Of a DNA stretch of 64,000 nucleotides, positions 33,303-42,019 are shown in pieces (the stretch's first letter is position 1; every line of letters begins with the position of its first letter). The DNA comes from CATOSP01 sp965204715. GTDB taxonomy: Bacteria > Chloroflexota > Dehalococcoidia > Lucifugimonadales > UBA3495. The notes beneath the pieces are model-generated. The model did no database searches. It was not told the origin of the DNA and saw only the letters and a list, made by a program, of their open reading frames with translations. Position numbers and translations under genes: made by a program. The stretch is from contig OZ242009.1 of assembly GCA_965204715.1 (NCBI GenBank), positions 2,976,001 through 3,040,000 of the forward strand, in the 5' to 3' direction.

Positions 33303-35549
33303 ATGAAACCACCTGCACCCAACATCACGAGAATCATCAGGCGCAGCCAACCGGCAGAGGCGTCTGAGAACGCTGTAGAGCCGCCCAAGCCGCCGCCGGA
33401 GCTGACCCTGTTCTTCATGCTGTCCCACCTGGAAGACGACGGTCCGGTCCGCCTGGACGGGGTGAAGCTGGCGGTCAGCGAGGTGATGGGGCTGGAACTG
33501 GACGAGCCCAAGTTGGGGGCCTTTGCCGGTTCCCTGAACGCCCTGGACTTTCCGGTGCAACTACTGGTGCGCCAGCACCCGCCGGTGCTGCAAGGGCTGC
33601 GGGCGAAGTTGGACGAGGCCCAGCCCGACGACCTGCCGGAACAGACGAGGCAGGCTGCCGACAGCCTGGGCAGGCTCTTGACCACCTTGGAAAACCGGGA
33701 CGGAATCCTGGACCGGCGCTTCTACGCTGTGTGTGAGCACTCCCGCATGGACGAACTGCACGGGCTGCTGGCCAGGGGCGGTCTGCGGGTGTTCCCCCTG
33801 GTGGGCGAGCCGCTGCGCCTGTTCTGGCTGTCCGCTACCCTGGGCGGTTCGCCGGTGGAGAGAGATGAACAACTGGAAACGGAGGTCGAGGTCAACCGCC
33901 GCGACATCCGCATCGGCGACCGGCTGGTCCGCTCCCTGCACCTGGGCAAGTGGCCCAGGTCATTGGCCCCCGGCTTCCTGCAAGGGCTGATGGCTACCGG
34001 CGCGCCCATGGACCTGGCCGTCCACCTGGGTGCCATCCCGGCGGAGCAGGCGGCCCGCACCCTGGAGTGGCAGAAGGTGAGGTTCGAGTCGGCTCAGTCC
34101 CTGTCCTTCAAGCGGGGCCGCAGCCTGTCCCCGGAGGCGGAGATCGCCCTGGAGGACGTGAGCCGTTTGCGGGATGAAGTCCAGAGGGGTAGAGAGCGGC
34201 TGTTCCATGCCTCCCTGTCGGTGACACTGCATGCTGAAAATGCCGACACGCTGAAGGACCTTACGCAAAAAGCCCGCGCCCATTTCGCCGCAACGTTGGG
34301 CAAGCTGGACAACCTGGGTTTCCGGCAACGGGAGGGGCTGCTTTCAACGCTGCCATTGGCGCTGAACGCCGTGGCGGTGTGGCGCACGCTGGACACTTCC
34401 AGCCTGGCAAGGCTGTTCCCCTTCTCTCCGCCGGACCTGGACACCAGGAGCGGCACCCTCTACGGCATCGACCTGCGGGCCTGCGCCCCGGTGGTCTACG
34501 ACCCCTTCGACGGCACCCACCTCAACGCCAACACCGCCGTCTTGGCAAGGTCGGGTTCAGGCAAGTCCTTTGCCACCAAGCTCGGAGTGCTGCGCGGCCT
34601 GTGCCGGGGAGTGCGGGCCTACGTAATCGACCCCGAGGGTGAGTACGCCGACATGGCCCGCGCCGCCGGTGGGCGTGTCCTGTCGCCTGGAGTTCCAGGC
34701 CAGGGCATGAACCCCTTCGTCATCGACCGGGGAGATTCCGAGGAACTGTTGCAGCGCATCGGCAGCCTGCGAAGGTTGATCGAGGTGATGGTGGGGGAAA
34801 GGCTGTCCGCCGAGCGGCGGTCCAGCCTGGACCACGCCCTGGCCTCCTACTACGCCGAGCGACGGGAGCGCACCGGCTTCAGGGATTTCTATTCCTACCT
34901 GGAAGAAAGCGGCGCTGGCGACTCCGAATCCAGTTCGGGGCGGGCCATCGCCCACCTGCTGCGCCCCTTCGCCACCGGCAGCCTGCGCCACCTGCTTTCC
35001 GACGAGGGCGACGACCTGCTGACCCACGAGGCCCTGGTCACCGTCTTCGACCTGCATTTGCTGGAACCCGAACTGCGGCCCGCCGCCGCGATGGTCTGCA
35101 CCGAGACGGTGTGGGCCGCCGCCGCCCAGGACCCCAGGCCCCGCCTGCTGGTGGTGGACGAGGTGTGGAGCATCATGCAGCACCCCGAGGGCGCCGCATT
35201 CATGGTCAGCATGGCCAAGCGCGCCCGCAAGCATCGGCTGGGTTTGCAGTTCATCACCCAGGACGTGCAGGACCTGCTCTCCGAGGACAGTTCCCGCACC
35301 ATCACCGGCCATTCGGGAAGGGCGCTGTTGCAGAACGCGGCCTTCAAGCTCTTGCTCCAGCAGGACGCGGCAGCGGTGAGCACTGTCGGCGAAGCCTTCG
35401 ACCTGCCGGTCGAACTGCAACGCTGGCTTTTGTCCTGTCCCCGAGGTGACGGCCTGCTCTTGGCAAGGGGCAACCGCTTTCCCATCCGCATCGAGGCCAC
35501 CCCCGAGGAGACGGAGGTGATCGAGTGGCGGCCCGGACCCAGGCACTGA
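33303..35549 (+). CDS. virB4: VirB4/TraC-type conjugation ATPase
   Basis: Protein of 748 residues from ATG 33303, chosen because AAGGAG lies 9 bases upstream; an earlier in-frame ATG at 33279 has no such site. The C-terminal RecA-like core has Walker A VLARSGSGKSFATKLG near residue 418, YVIDPEGEYADMARAAGGRVL just after it, and Walker B RLLVVDEVWSIM near residue 620, followed by the VirB4 hallmark KRARKHRLGLQFITQDVQDL. The N-terminal half contains the helical region that contacts membrane partners. VirB4 energises assembly of type IV secretion channels. It is flanked by the pilin-like and VirD4-like genes, as expected. Confidence 0.9.
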   Translation: MKPPAPNITRIIRRSQPAEASENAVEPPKPPPELTLFFMLSHLEDDGPVRLDGVKLAVSEVMGLELDEPKLGAFAGSLNALDFPVQLLVRQHPPVLQGLRAKLDEAQPDDLPEQTRQAADSLGRLLTTLENRDGILDRRFYAVCEHSRMDELHGLLARGGLRVFPLVGEPLRLFWLSATLGGSPVERDEQLETEVEVNRRDIRIGDRLVRSLHLGKWPRSLAPGFLQGLMATGAPMDLAVHLGAIPAEQAARTLEWQKVRFESAQSLSFKRGRSLSPEAEIALEDVSRLRDEVQRGRERLFHASLSVTLHAENADTLKDLTQKARAHFAATLGKLDNLGFRQREGLLSTLPLALNAVAVWRTLDTSSLARLFPFSPPDLDTRSGTLYGIDLRACAPVVYDPFDGTHLNANTAVLARSGSGKSFATKLGVLRGLCRGVRAYVIDPEGEYADMARAAGGRVLSPGVPGQGMNPFVIDRGDSEELLQRIGSLRRLIEVMVGERLSAERRSSLDHALASYYAERRERTGFRDFYSYLEESGAGDSESSSGRAIAHLLRPFATGSLRHLLSDEGDDLLTHEALVTVFDLHLLEPELRPAAAMVCTETVWAAAAQDPRPRLLVVDEVWSIMQHPEGAAFMVSMAKRARKHRLGLQFITQDVQDLLSEDSSRTITGHSGRALLQNAAFKLLLQQDAAAVSTVGEAFDLPVELQRWLLSCPRGDGLLLARGNRFPIRIEATPEETEVIEWRPGPRH

Positions 35550-35627
35550 TTCCGGGCCGGGCCTGCGTTCAACCGCGAACCGTCCGGCATCAACGTCAAT
35601 GGCAACCAATAGAGAGAGGCAACCTTT

Positions 35628-38117
35628 ATGAATCTAAATATCAAGAAAGCCCTGTTCGGCGACGGGCGCAACCAGCGTTCTCCCGTCCTGCTGGCGGTGA
35701 CTCCGCCCAGGACCGGCGAGCGCACCCTGCTGGGCGTGGAGAACCTGCTCCAGTCCGTCGCCGTTCCCGAACCCTTCTCCCTGGAAATCGTGGGCGACAT
35801 GGACGGCGTGAACCTGATGGCCCGCTGCCTGGACGACCAGGTGGTGCGGGGCCAGTTGGCCGCCCACTACCCCCAGGCCCGCATCCGCCAGGTGCCCGTG
35901 GACGAGGACCCCATCTTCGTCCACCAGGGCGAGCAGGCTTGGGGGATGACGCTCAGGGCTGACGGACCGGAGTACGTGCCCCTGCGCACCTTCCGGGACG
36001 ATGACCTGCTGGACCCCGGCTCCGACCCCCTCATCGCCCTGATGGGCGCCCTCTCCGAGCTGGAACAGGGGGAGCGGGTGCTGTGCCGCCTGCTGCTGCG
36101 CTCCCTGGGCCCCGACTGGTCCCAGGCCCACCAGGCCCGAGCCCACAAGCGGGCGGTGCCGGAGAACCGGGAGCCCTCCTACACCTACCAAACAAAGCCG
36201 CTGCAACTGGACGGCGTGACCATGGCCGTGCTGGGCGTGGGCGCCCTGGCCGCCCTCAAGGGCTACCTGTGGGTGCAGGACGGCGAATACCTCAAGGCGG
36301 GGCTGCTGGCCGCCGGCTCCCTGTCCGGCGCCATCGTCGCGGGCTGGGCATGGTGGCGCTGGAAGCAGGCCCGCAGCCGGGTCCACGCCCCGCTGCTGAT
36401 AAGGGAGAAGGTCTCCCGGGTGGCCTTCGACGCCGAACTCCAGGTGGTCGCCGTGCTGCCGGACTCGACCCGGCCCCAGCGGGCCGAAGAGCTGCTGGGC
36501 GCGGTGGCCGCCGCCTACCGCCACTTCGACCATCCCGCCGGGGCGCGGTTCAAGGTGAGCAAAGTGAAGCCTCTGGTTCCGGTGATGAACCTCCACCCCG
36601 CCGGGGCGGGGCTGTTCGGCCGGCGCAGCGTGCTGGGCGTGCGCGAGGCCGCCGCCCTGTGGCACCCGCCGGGCGCCGGGGACGAGACGCCCTTGGTGGA
36701 ACGCTCCGGCGCCAGGGCGCTCCTGCCATCGGCCCGGGGCGTGCGGGGCGGCGCGCCGGTGGGCGACACCACGTCGGGCAAGCCCCGGCCCATCCGCTTC
36801 CCCGAGGACCTGCTGCGCCGCCACCATCTCTACGTGGCCCGCACCCGCATGGGCAAGTCCACCCTGATGCACCACGTAGTCGTCCACAAGATGCGGGAGA
36901 AGGCCGAGGGCCGCGACCCGGACGCCATCGTCGTCATCGACCCCCACGCCGACCTGGTGGCCGGGCTGCTGGAGCAGGTGCCCGAGTCCCTGCTGGACAA
37001 AGTGCGGCTGATCGACCTTGCTGACCGGACCCGCGCCCCCGGCATCAACCTGCTGGACACCCGGGTCTTCCCCGACCGGGACCGCACCGCCGACTCGGTG
37101 GTCAGGGTGGCGAAGGGACTGTGGGAGCAGTGGGGTCCCCGGATGCAGTCCATCCTGGAGCAGACGGTCAAGACCCTCCACGAGGCCAACGAGCACCCGG
37201 ACACCGACCAGGCCGGCCAGCACACCATCCTGGACGGGCTGAAACTGCTCTCCGACAACAGGTACCGCACCGATGTGCTGAAGAAGGTCTCCGATCCCTA
37301 CCTGCTGGAATGGTGGGCCCGGGACTTCGGCGGCTGGCACCACCAATACCGGGCCGACGCCCTGGCCCCGGTGCAGACCAGGCTGTCCTACTACGCATCG
37401 TCCAAGCGGGCGCGGGCCATCCTGGGCCAGCCCCGCTCCACCATCGACCTGCGGGAGACCGTCCTGGACGGCGGCATCCTGCTGGTGTCCACCGCCCAGG
37501 GCGCCGTGGGTCGCGACGTCTCCGCCCTGGTGGGCGCGTCGCTGCTCAACCTGGTGGACTCGGTGGTCCGGGAGCAGGAGAGCCTGCCGTTGCAACAGCG
37601 CCGGGGGGCATTGGTGGTGGTGGACGAGATGCAGTCCCTGCCCGGCGTGGATTACGAAAGCATGTTGTCGGAACTGGGCAAGTACGGGGCCAGCTTCATC
37701 CTGGCGACCCAGAGCCTGGCCAAGCTGGACGACCTCTCCCCCACCATGCGCGACACCATCCTGGCCAACGTGGGCTGCCTGGCGGTGTTCCAGGTGGCCG
37801 GAAACGACGCCCGGCAACTGGTGTGGGAGCTGGGCAAGGAACGGGTCACCGAGGACGACGTCACCTCCCTGGACGTGCACCACTGCTACGTCCGGGCCAC
37901 CGTGGGCAAGGAGCGGATGCCCGCCTTCTCCATGATGGTGCGCCAGCCCGGAGACGGCGACCCCGAAATGGCCCAGCGCATCCGCGCCGCCGCTGCCGCA
38001 TACACCCTGTCGGACCGCGACCTGTCCTTCGCCGATACGGACGCCCAGCAGAAGGTGCGTGACTTCAGGGATGGCGCCGGTGAAACCGCGCAGGACGGCG
38101 GGGAGGCGCAACGATGA
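35628..38117 (+). CDS. VirD4/TraD-type coupling ATPase (HerA/FtsK-like)
   Basis: Protein of 829 residues. Residues 1-200 form a soluble N-terminal region, and residues about 198-245 hold two membrane-like helices (MAVLGVGALAALKGYL, LLAAGSLSGAIVAGWAWWRW). The ATPase core from about 395 has Walker A YVARTRMGKSTLMHH, VVIDPHADLV, and Walker B ALVVVDEMQSLPG near residue 665, followed by the VirD4-type FILATQSLAKLDDL. The family gathers substrate DNA and feeds it to the channel (coupling protein). Its last codon overlaps the start of the next gene by four bases (ATGA). Coupling-protein role is inferred from fold and operon. Confidence 0.85.
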   Translation: MNLNIKKALFGDGRNQRSPVLLAVTPPRTGERTLLGVENLLQSVAVPEPFSLEIVGDMDGVNLMARCLDDQVVRGQLAAHYPQARIRQVPVDEDPIFVHQGEQAWGMTLRADGPEYVPLRTFRDDDLLDPGSDPLIALMGALSELEQGERVLCRLLLRSLGPDWSQAHQARAHKRAVPENREPSYTYQTKPLQLDGVTMAVLGVGALAALKGYLWVQDGEYLKAGLLAAGSLSGAIVAGWAWWRWKQARSRVHAPLLIREKVSRVAFDAELQVVAVLPDSTRPQRAEELLGAVAAAYRHFDHPAGARFKVSKVKPLVPVMNLHPAGAGLFGRRSVLGVREAAALWHPPGAGDETPLVERSGARALLPSARGVRGGAPVGDTTSGKPRPIRFPEDLLRRHHLYVARTRMGKSTLMHHVVVHKMREKAEGRDPDAIVVIDPHADLVAGLLEQVPESLLDKVRLIDLADRTRAPGINLLDTRVFPDRDRTADSVVRVAKGLWEQWGPRMQSILEQTVKTLHEANEHPDTDQAGQHTILDGLKLLSDNRYRTDVLKKVSDPYLLEWWARDFGGWHHQYRADALAPVQTRLSYYASSKRARAILGQPRSTIDLRETVLDGGILLVSTAQGAVGRDVSALVGASLLNLVDSVVREQESLPLQQRRGALVVVDEMQSLPGVDYESMLSELGKYGASFILATQSLAKLDDLSPTMRDTILANVGCLAVFQVAGNDARQLVWELGKERVTEDDVTSLDVHHCYVRATVGKERMPAFSMMVRQPGDGDPEMAQRIRAAAAAYTLSDRDLSFADTDAQQKVRDFRDGAGETAQDGGEAQR

Positions 38118-39778
38118 GAACTCCCGGCTGCGAGGCGGAAATCCTGCGGGCGCTGGCGGAGATGCCCTTCATCGACCGGCTGGAACTGGCCGACGTCACG
38201 GGCCGGTCCTGGGGCGCCGTCTACCAGGCCGTGACCCGGCTGGAACAGGACGGGCTGGTGGATTCGGTCCATCACGCGGCGGACCTCACGCCTCCGGCCC
38301 GCCGCTACTGCCTCACCACCAGCGGATTGCGAAGGCTGTCCGATGTGAGCGGCGAGACGATGGACGGACTGCTGGGCGGGCGCCCCGTCTCCGAGGGCTG
38401 GCGGCGCATCCTGCTGGAGCGCCTGGACACCCTGTCCATTATCTACCGGTTGGCCGCCGCCCTGTCCGGGGTCGCCCCTCCCACCGGCTTCCGCTGGTAC
38501 CGGGCCGCGCCTCTGGACGCCGCCTTGGAGCTTGCCGACGGCCGCACCGTGGGCGTCGTGCGGCGGGGCCACAACTCCGACCGCTCCCCCTTCGCTAACC
38601 GGATGTGGAAGCTGCGAAACACTGCCCTGCCCGGCGCCGTCCTGGTCCTGATGCCCGACCCGGTGCGCCTCCGGCACTCCCGCCGGATGCTGGACGGCTT
38701 CCCCGTGCCCGTGTTCCTGGCCGTGGAGGGAGAGGCGGTCACCGCCAGCCTGGACTGTCCGGTATGGAGTCCCCAGGCGGTGAACATCACCCTTGGCCTG
38801 CGCCAGATATTGGAAAGTCTGCCGCCGGGCGGCGAGCTTCCCGCAGAGCCGGAGCCCAAACGGGCCTCGGTCCCCGCCGGCCTGTCCATTGCCGGGCCGG
38901 GGCGGGAGGTCCCCGACTTCCTGCTGCCCAGCGTCCTCCGGCCCGCCGAGAAGCGCGCCGTCGACCTGGTGTCCGACTGGCCCTGGATCGGCGTCAATGA
39001 CCTGGCCGGGCTGCTGGGCGTCTCCCGACAGCGGGCCAACCAGGTTGTGATTTCCCTGGAGACCCTGAACCTGGTGGTGCGGCCCCCGGAGTCCGGCGGG
39101 CGCCTGGCCCTGACCGACCGCGCGCTGGCGATGCTGGCCCGCCGCGACCGCACGTCGCTGACCACGGCCCGGGGCCGCTGGAGCGCCGCTCCCCGGTTCC
39201 CCGGCACCCCCTTCCACTGGACCAACGTAACCGGCAGGCAGAGCCGCCAGCTGCTCCGCAACCTGGAGCACACCGCCGCCGTCCACGCCTTCGTGGCCGC
39301 CCTGGCGGTACAGGCCCGCGCCGCCGGTTGGGAGACGGTGTTGCTGGACCCGCCGCGCCGGGCGTCTCGCTTCTTCCGCCACGGCGACCGAACGCGCTCG
39401 GTCAATCCCGACGCCTTCGGCCTGCTGCGGCGGGGCGAGGCCGACTGGCCCTTCTTCCTGGAGTGGGAGCGCCGCGCCGTCCGGCCCTCAACCATGTCCC
39501 AGCGCCTGGCCCCCTACCTGCGCTATTACGCATCCCACCGGCCCACCGACGACCACGGCGCCAGGCCCGACGTGCTCATCGTCCTGGGCGACGACATCGC
39601 CCAGACCCACTTCCTGCGCTTGGCCCGCGAGGAGATGCAGGCCGCCAGTGTCAACGTGCCCCTGTGGGTCTCCCACGAGGAGGCCATCGAGCGGATGGGG
39701 CCGCTGGGCCGCACCTGGCGCACTCCCTTCGACCCCTACCGGCCCCAGTCCCTGCCGCCCCGAACACTCGGCCAATAG
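38114..39778 (+). CDS. Replication-relaxation family protein
   Basis: Protein of 554 residues. Two winged-helix-like units are visible: residues 5-75 (EILRALAEMPFIDRLELADV, SWGAVYQAVTRLEQDGLV) and residues 280-345 (KRAVDLVSDWPWIGVNDLAG, LGVSRQRANQVVISLETLNL). The C-terminal part (residues 375-540) has the replication-relaxation signature (HTAAVHAFVAALAVQARAAG, PDAFGLLRRGEADWPFFLEW, RYYASHRP). Such proteins are found on plasmids and conjugative elements near transfer genes. They are linked to DNA relaxation or mobilisation, but the catalytic mechanism is unclear. No canonical relaxase is seen elsewhere in the element, so this could provide or assist that role. Start ATG overlaps the upstream stop. 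Confidence 0.8.
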   Translation: MRTPGCEAEILRALAEMPFIDRLELADVTGRSWGAVYQAVTRLEQDGLVDSVHHAADLTPPARRYCLTTSGLRRLSDVSGETMDGLLGGRPVSEGWRRILLERLDTLSIIYRLAAALSGVAPPTGFRWYRAAPLDAALELADGRTVGVVRRGHNSDRSPFANRMWKLRNTALPGAVLVLMPDPVRLRHSRRMLDGFPVPVFLAVEGEAVTASLDCPVWSPQAVNITLGLRQILESLPPGGELPAEPEPKRASVPAGLSIAGPGREVPDFLLPSVLRPAEKRAVDLVSDWPWIGVNDLAGLLGVSRQRANQVVISLETLNLVVRPPESGGRLALTDRALAMLARRDRTSLTTARGRWSAAPRFPGTPFHWTNVTGRQSRQLLRNLEHTAAVHAFVAALAVQARAAGWETVLLDPPRRASRFFRHGDRTRSVNPDAFGLLRRGEADWPFFLEWERRAVRPSTMSQRLAPYLRYYASHRPTDDHGARPDVLIVLGDDIAQTHFLRLAREEMQAASVNVPLWVSHEEAIERMGPLGRTWRTPFDPYRPQSLPPRTLGQ

Positions 39779-39791
39779 AAAGGAGAGAACC

Positions 39792-40073
39792 ATGCCCTCA
39801 TCAAACGCACAGCAGCAGCCAGGTCCCCGGAGGCGCGGAGGACGGACCGTGGTCCGGCTCGACGCGGCGGCCCTGCGGCGGCGGCTACAGGTATTGGGCC
39901 GCTCCCAGAACTGGCTCGCCAGGCAGATCGGGGTCAGCCCCGGCTACGTGTCGATGCTGGTCCACGGCGGGCGCTCGCCCTCCCGGCGCATCCGCCGCCG
40001 GATGCACAAGGCCCTGGGAGTGAATAACTCCAGCGAGCTTTTCAAGACGGAGGAGAAATATGAACAACCGTAA
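39792..40073 (+). CDS. XRE-type helix-turn-helix protein (93 aa)
   Basis: Small regulator starting at ATG 39792, with AAAGGAGAG six bases upstream. After a basic N-terminus it has an HTH (LRRRLQVLGRSQNWLARQIG, VSPGYVSMLVHGG) and a basic C-terminal helix (SPSRRIRRRMHKALG). Recognition-helix pattern SPGYVSMLV matches the domains of the triple-HTH regulator at 25713. It overlaps the next HTH gene by 14 bases, so both are translationally coupled and close the transfer operon. Probably represses or tunes element transfer. Confidence 0.78.
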   Translation: MPSSNAQQQPGPRRRGGRTVVRLDAAALRRRLQVLGRSQNWLARQIGVSPGYVSMLVHGGRSPSRRIRRRMHKALGVNNSSELFKTEEKYEQP

Positions 40074-40485
40074 CGGCGCGTCCGCCTTCGACGGACGCGC
40101 CCGCCCCAACATCAAGGCGGACGGCACCCGGCCCCTGCCCAGCGGCGTCCTGCCCAGGGACTTCGCCCAGCGCCTGGAGCGCCTCAAGGAGGCCAGCGGC
40201 CTCTCCTGGCGCGGCCTGGCCCGGGCCCTGGGTGTGGACCCCAAGCAACTGGCCCGCTGGCGCAAAGGCGTCGAGCCCTGCGGCGGCGCCATGCACTCCA
40301 TCCACCGCTTCGCCTCCCGGATTCCCGGCGGGACCGAGATCCTGATGGGCGACGACTTCCAGTTCAGCCTCTTCGATGAGGAGGAGCAGGAGGACGAGGA
40401 CGGCGTGGACGCGGCGGAGGAACGGGACGCGGACGAGGAGGACCAGGACCAAGACCAGGACAAGGAGGAAGGGGAGCACGGCTAG
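40060..40485 (+). CDS. Helix-turn-helix protein with strongly acidic tail
   Basis: Protein of 141 residues. Residues 30-85 contain the HTH (FAQRLERLKEASGLSWRGLA, RALGVDPKQLARWRKG) that closely matches the small HTH protein at 22498. Residues 105-141 are almost all Glu and Asp (EEEQEDEDGVDAAEERDADE), which could mimic DNA or mediate protein contacts. ATG 40060 has GGAGGAGAA upstream and overlaps the end of the previous gene. No enzyme motif. The acidic tail is unusual for a Cro-like regulator. Confidence 0.75.
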   Translation: MNNRNGASAFDGRARPNIKADGTRPLPSGVLPRDFAQRLERLKEASGLSWRGLARALGVDPKQLARWRKGVEPCGGAMHSIHRFASRIPGGTEILMGDDFQFSLFDEEEQEDEDGVDAAEERDADEEDQDQDQDKEEGEHG

Positions 40486-40647
40486 ACCCACGGCCCCGCC
40501 GGGCGCAAGCGCAACGGCGGCGCGGCGGGGCCTGAAGCGGCACGGGGGTCGCCGACGTTCGTCCTTTCCGTCGGCGCCGGCGGCCACCGGCCGCAAAACC
40601 TGCAACGAGAGGCCAGCGGCCCGCCAACCGCCGCTGCGACTGCGCCT

Positions 40648-40863
40648 ATGAAAGATTACATGAACGAGAATGCGCCGGACCAACACGGCGAAGACCAACC
40701 GGAATCCACCGGAGACGGCCCTTTGGCAGACTACACGCCCCAGCAGCGCCGGACCATCAACCAGGGCCTGCGCATCCTGGCCCGGGTCGCCATCCGCTCC
40801 TACATGCGGCAGCAGGTGGAGCAGGGCCGGGATGAGGGAGACGGTAGTGGTGAGGGGGGCTGA
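40648..40863 (+). CDS. Small uncharacterised protein (71 aa)
   Basis: Short polar protein with a helical centre (QQRRTINQGLRILARVAIRS) and a Gly/Asp-rich end. No recognised family. It is in the same direction as the HTH genes but 160 bases away and lacks a clear ribosome site, so it may be spurious. ATG 40660 is an alternative start. Kept because it is the only plausible frame before the cargo genes. Confidence 0.4.
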   Translation: MKDYMNENAPDQHGEDQPESTGDGPLADYTPQQRRTINQGLRILARVAIRSYMRQQVEQGRDEGDGSGEGG

Positions 40864-41019
40864 TGCCCCCCACCCGCTTCCCATAGTCCCTGGTCCCGGA
40901 GGAGGTGTCCGAATGCTGTGGAACCATGAACCAAAGTGGTATGTGCATTTTTGGCGTCTTTCGGAGTAAGGTTGTTACAGTGACATGCAAGCCTGTCTTG
41001 GTGGGAGGTACGCCCTAGT

Positions 41020-41988
41020 ATGACAGCCCGCGATCATCACTACGTATGGCGCCATTACCTTGAAGCGTGGGGTAACGAGAGTGCATTAGTTCATTGGTCT
41101 ATGGACGGTGAAGTTCGTTCTCCCACCAATCCCAAAAACCTGATGGTTGAACGGGACTACAATAAATTGCCTCTAATCTCAAACAACGATCTCGCATTCC
41201 TTAGATTATTCGTTGAATCAACAGGGCCGGCAGAGATGAGACAGACTCATCGGAGGTTCGTCGATGACTTGGCACACGTCGCTCAGGCCAACGAAATTAT
41301 TCAAGGAGACGACAGATTTTTCGCTGACGAAAAACGCCTTGCTCAAGCCGCCATCATCGAAACGATGGAAAACCTGCACACGCAGATAGAGCAAAGCACC
41401 CTGTCTATTCTCGAAGAGTTGCGCCAAAGACGAACAGATTTCATCAATGACTATGACTCATCCATGGCGTTCTTTCGGTTCATTGCGCACCAATATCTTC
41501 GGACCAGGCGTATTAGGGAAGACTTCGAAGAGGTACATTCAGAAATGTTCCCAAGTCACGATTTTGCTCGACTTGCGCCTATCGTGTCCCATATCGGCGC
41601 CGAAAATCTTGGAGCTAGTCTTTTCGTAGACCGGAATGAATTTGACATCATCTTCACCGAATCATGGGACGGTGTTCGTTTCATTACGGGAGACCAGCCG
41701 GTAGTTAACGTCATGGGTAATGGATATGACGGAGAGACGACAGAACTCGCATTGTATTACCCACTGTCCCCCGACCTCTCTTGTTTAGTGTCACCCAAGG
41801 AATATCGACTCGACTCCGCAAAAGTCCCTGATGAAATAGTACAAGACCTTAATGACTTCATCGCGTGGCGGTCGAAACGCTTCTTGGTTGCTGACTCCAA
41901 CTCGGAACTTCAGCGCGTCGCCAGCAAACCGCCGCTACATAATCCCCCAACCCGCCGAATCGTCGAAAGCCTTGTCAGGAAACCCTGA
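41020..41988 (+). CDS. DUF4238 domain protein
   Basis: Protein of 322 residues with the DUF4238 signature: an N-terminal RDHHYVWRHYLEAW, the RDYNKL segment, a helical middle (AFFRFIAHQYLRTRRIREDF) and a beta part with FITGDQPVVNV (GDxPV is the family's other hallmark). The family is common in accessory and defence-prone regions and is suspected to be a nucleic-acid or toxin-like effector, without proof. The gene is clearly lower in GC than the surrounding transfer operon, so it is likely cargo that entered the element separately. Start ATG with GGGAGGT upstream. It is followed by a convergent membrane-protein gene. Confidence 0.82.
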   Translation: MTARDHHYVWRHYLEAWGNESALVHWSMDGEVRSPTNPKNLMVERDYNKLPLISNNDLAFLRLFVESTGPAEMRQTHRRFVDDLAHVAQANEIIQGDDRFFADEKRLAQAAIIETMENLHTQIEQSTLSILEELRQRRTDFINDYDSSMAFFRFIAHQYLRTRRIREDFEEVHSEMFPSHDFARLAPIVSHIGAENLGASLFVDRNEFDIIFTESWDGVRFITGDQPVVNVMGNGYDGETTELALYYPLSPDLSCLVSPKEYRLDSAKVPDEIVQDLNDFIAWRSKRFLVADSNSELQRVASKPPLHNPPTRRIVESLVRKP

Positions 41989-42019
41989 GTTTTGGGATTG
42001 GGGTTTCGAGGGACTTGGG

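Noticed and set aside
35634..38111. Long antisense open frame (about 825 codons) opposite the VirD4-like gene
   Set aside because: It mirrors the codon bias of the coupling protein and has no motif. The sense strand carries clear Walker motifs.
37886..39382. Long antisense open frame opposite the replication-relaxation gene
   Set aside because: Same reason: no ribosome site or recognised domain, and the sense gene is well supported.
40364..40627. Arginine- and proline-rich antisense open frame in the acidic tail of the HTH gene
   Set aside because: It is the complement of the Glu/Asp-rich tail and shows low complexity only.
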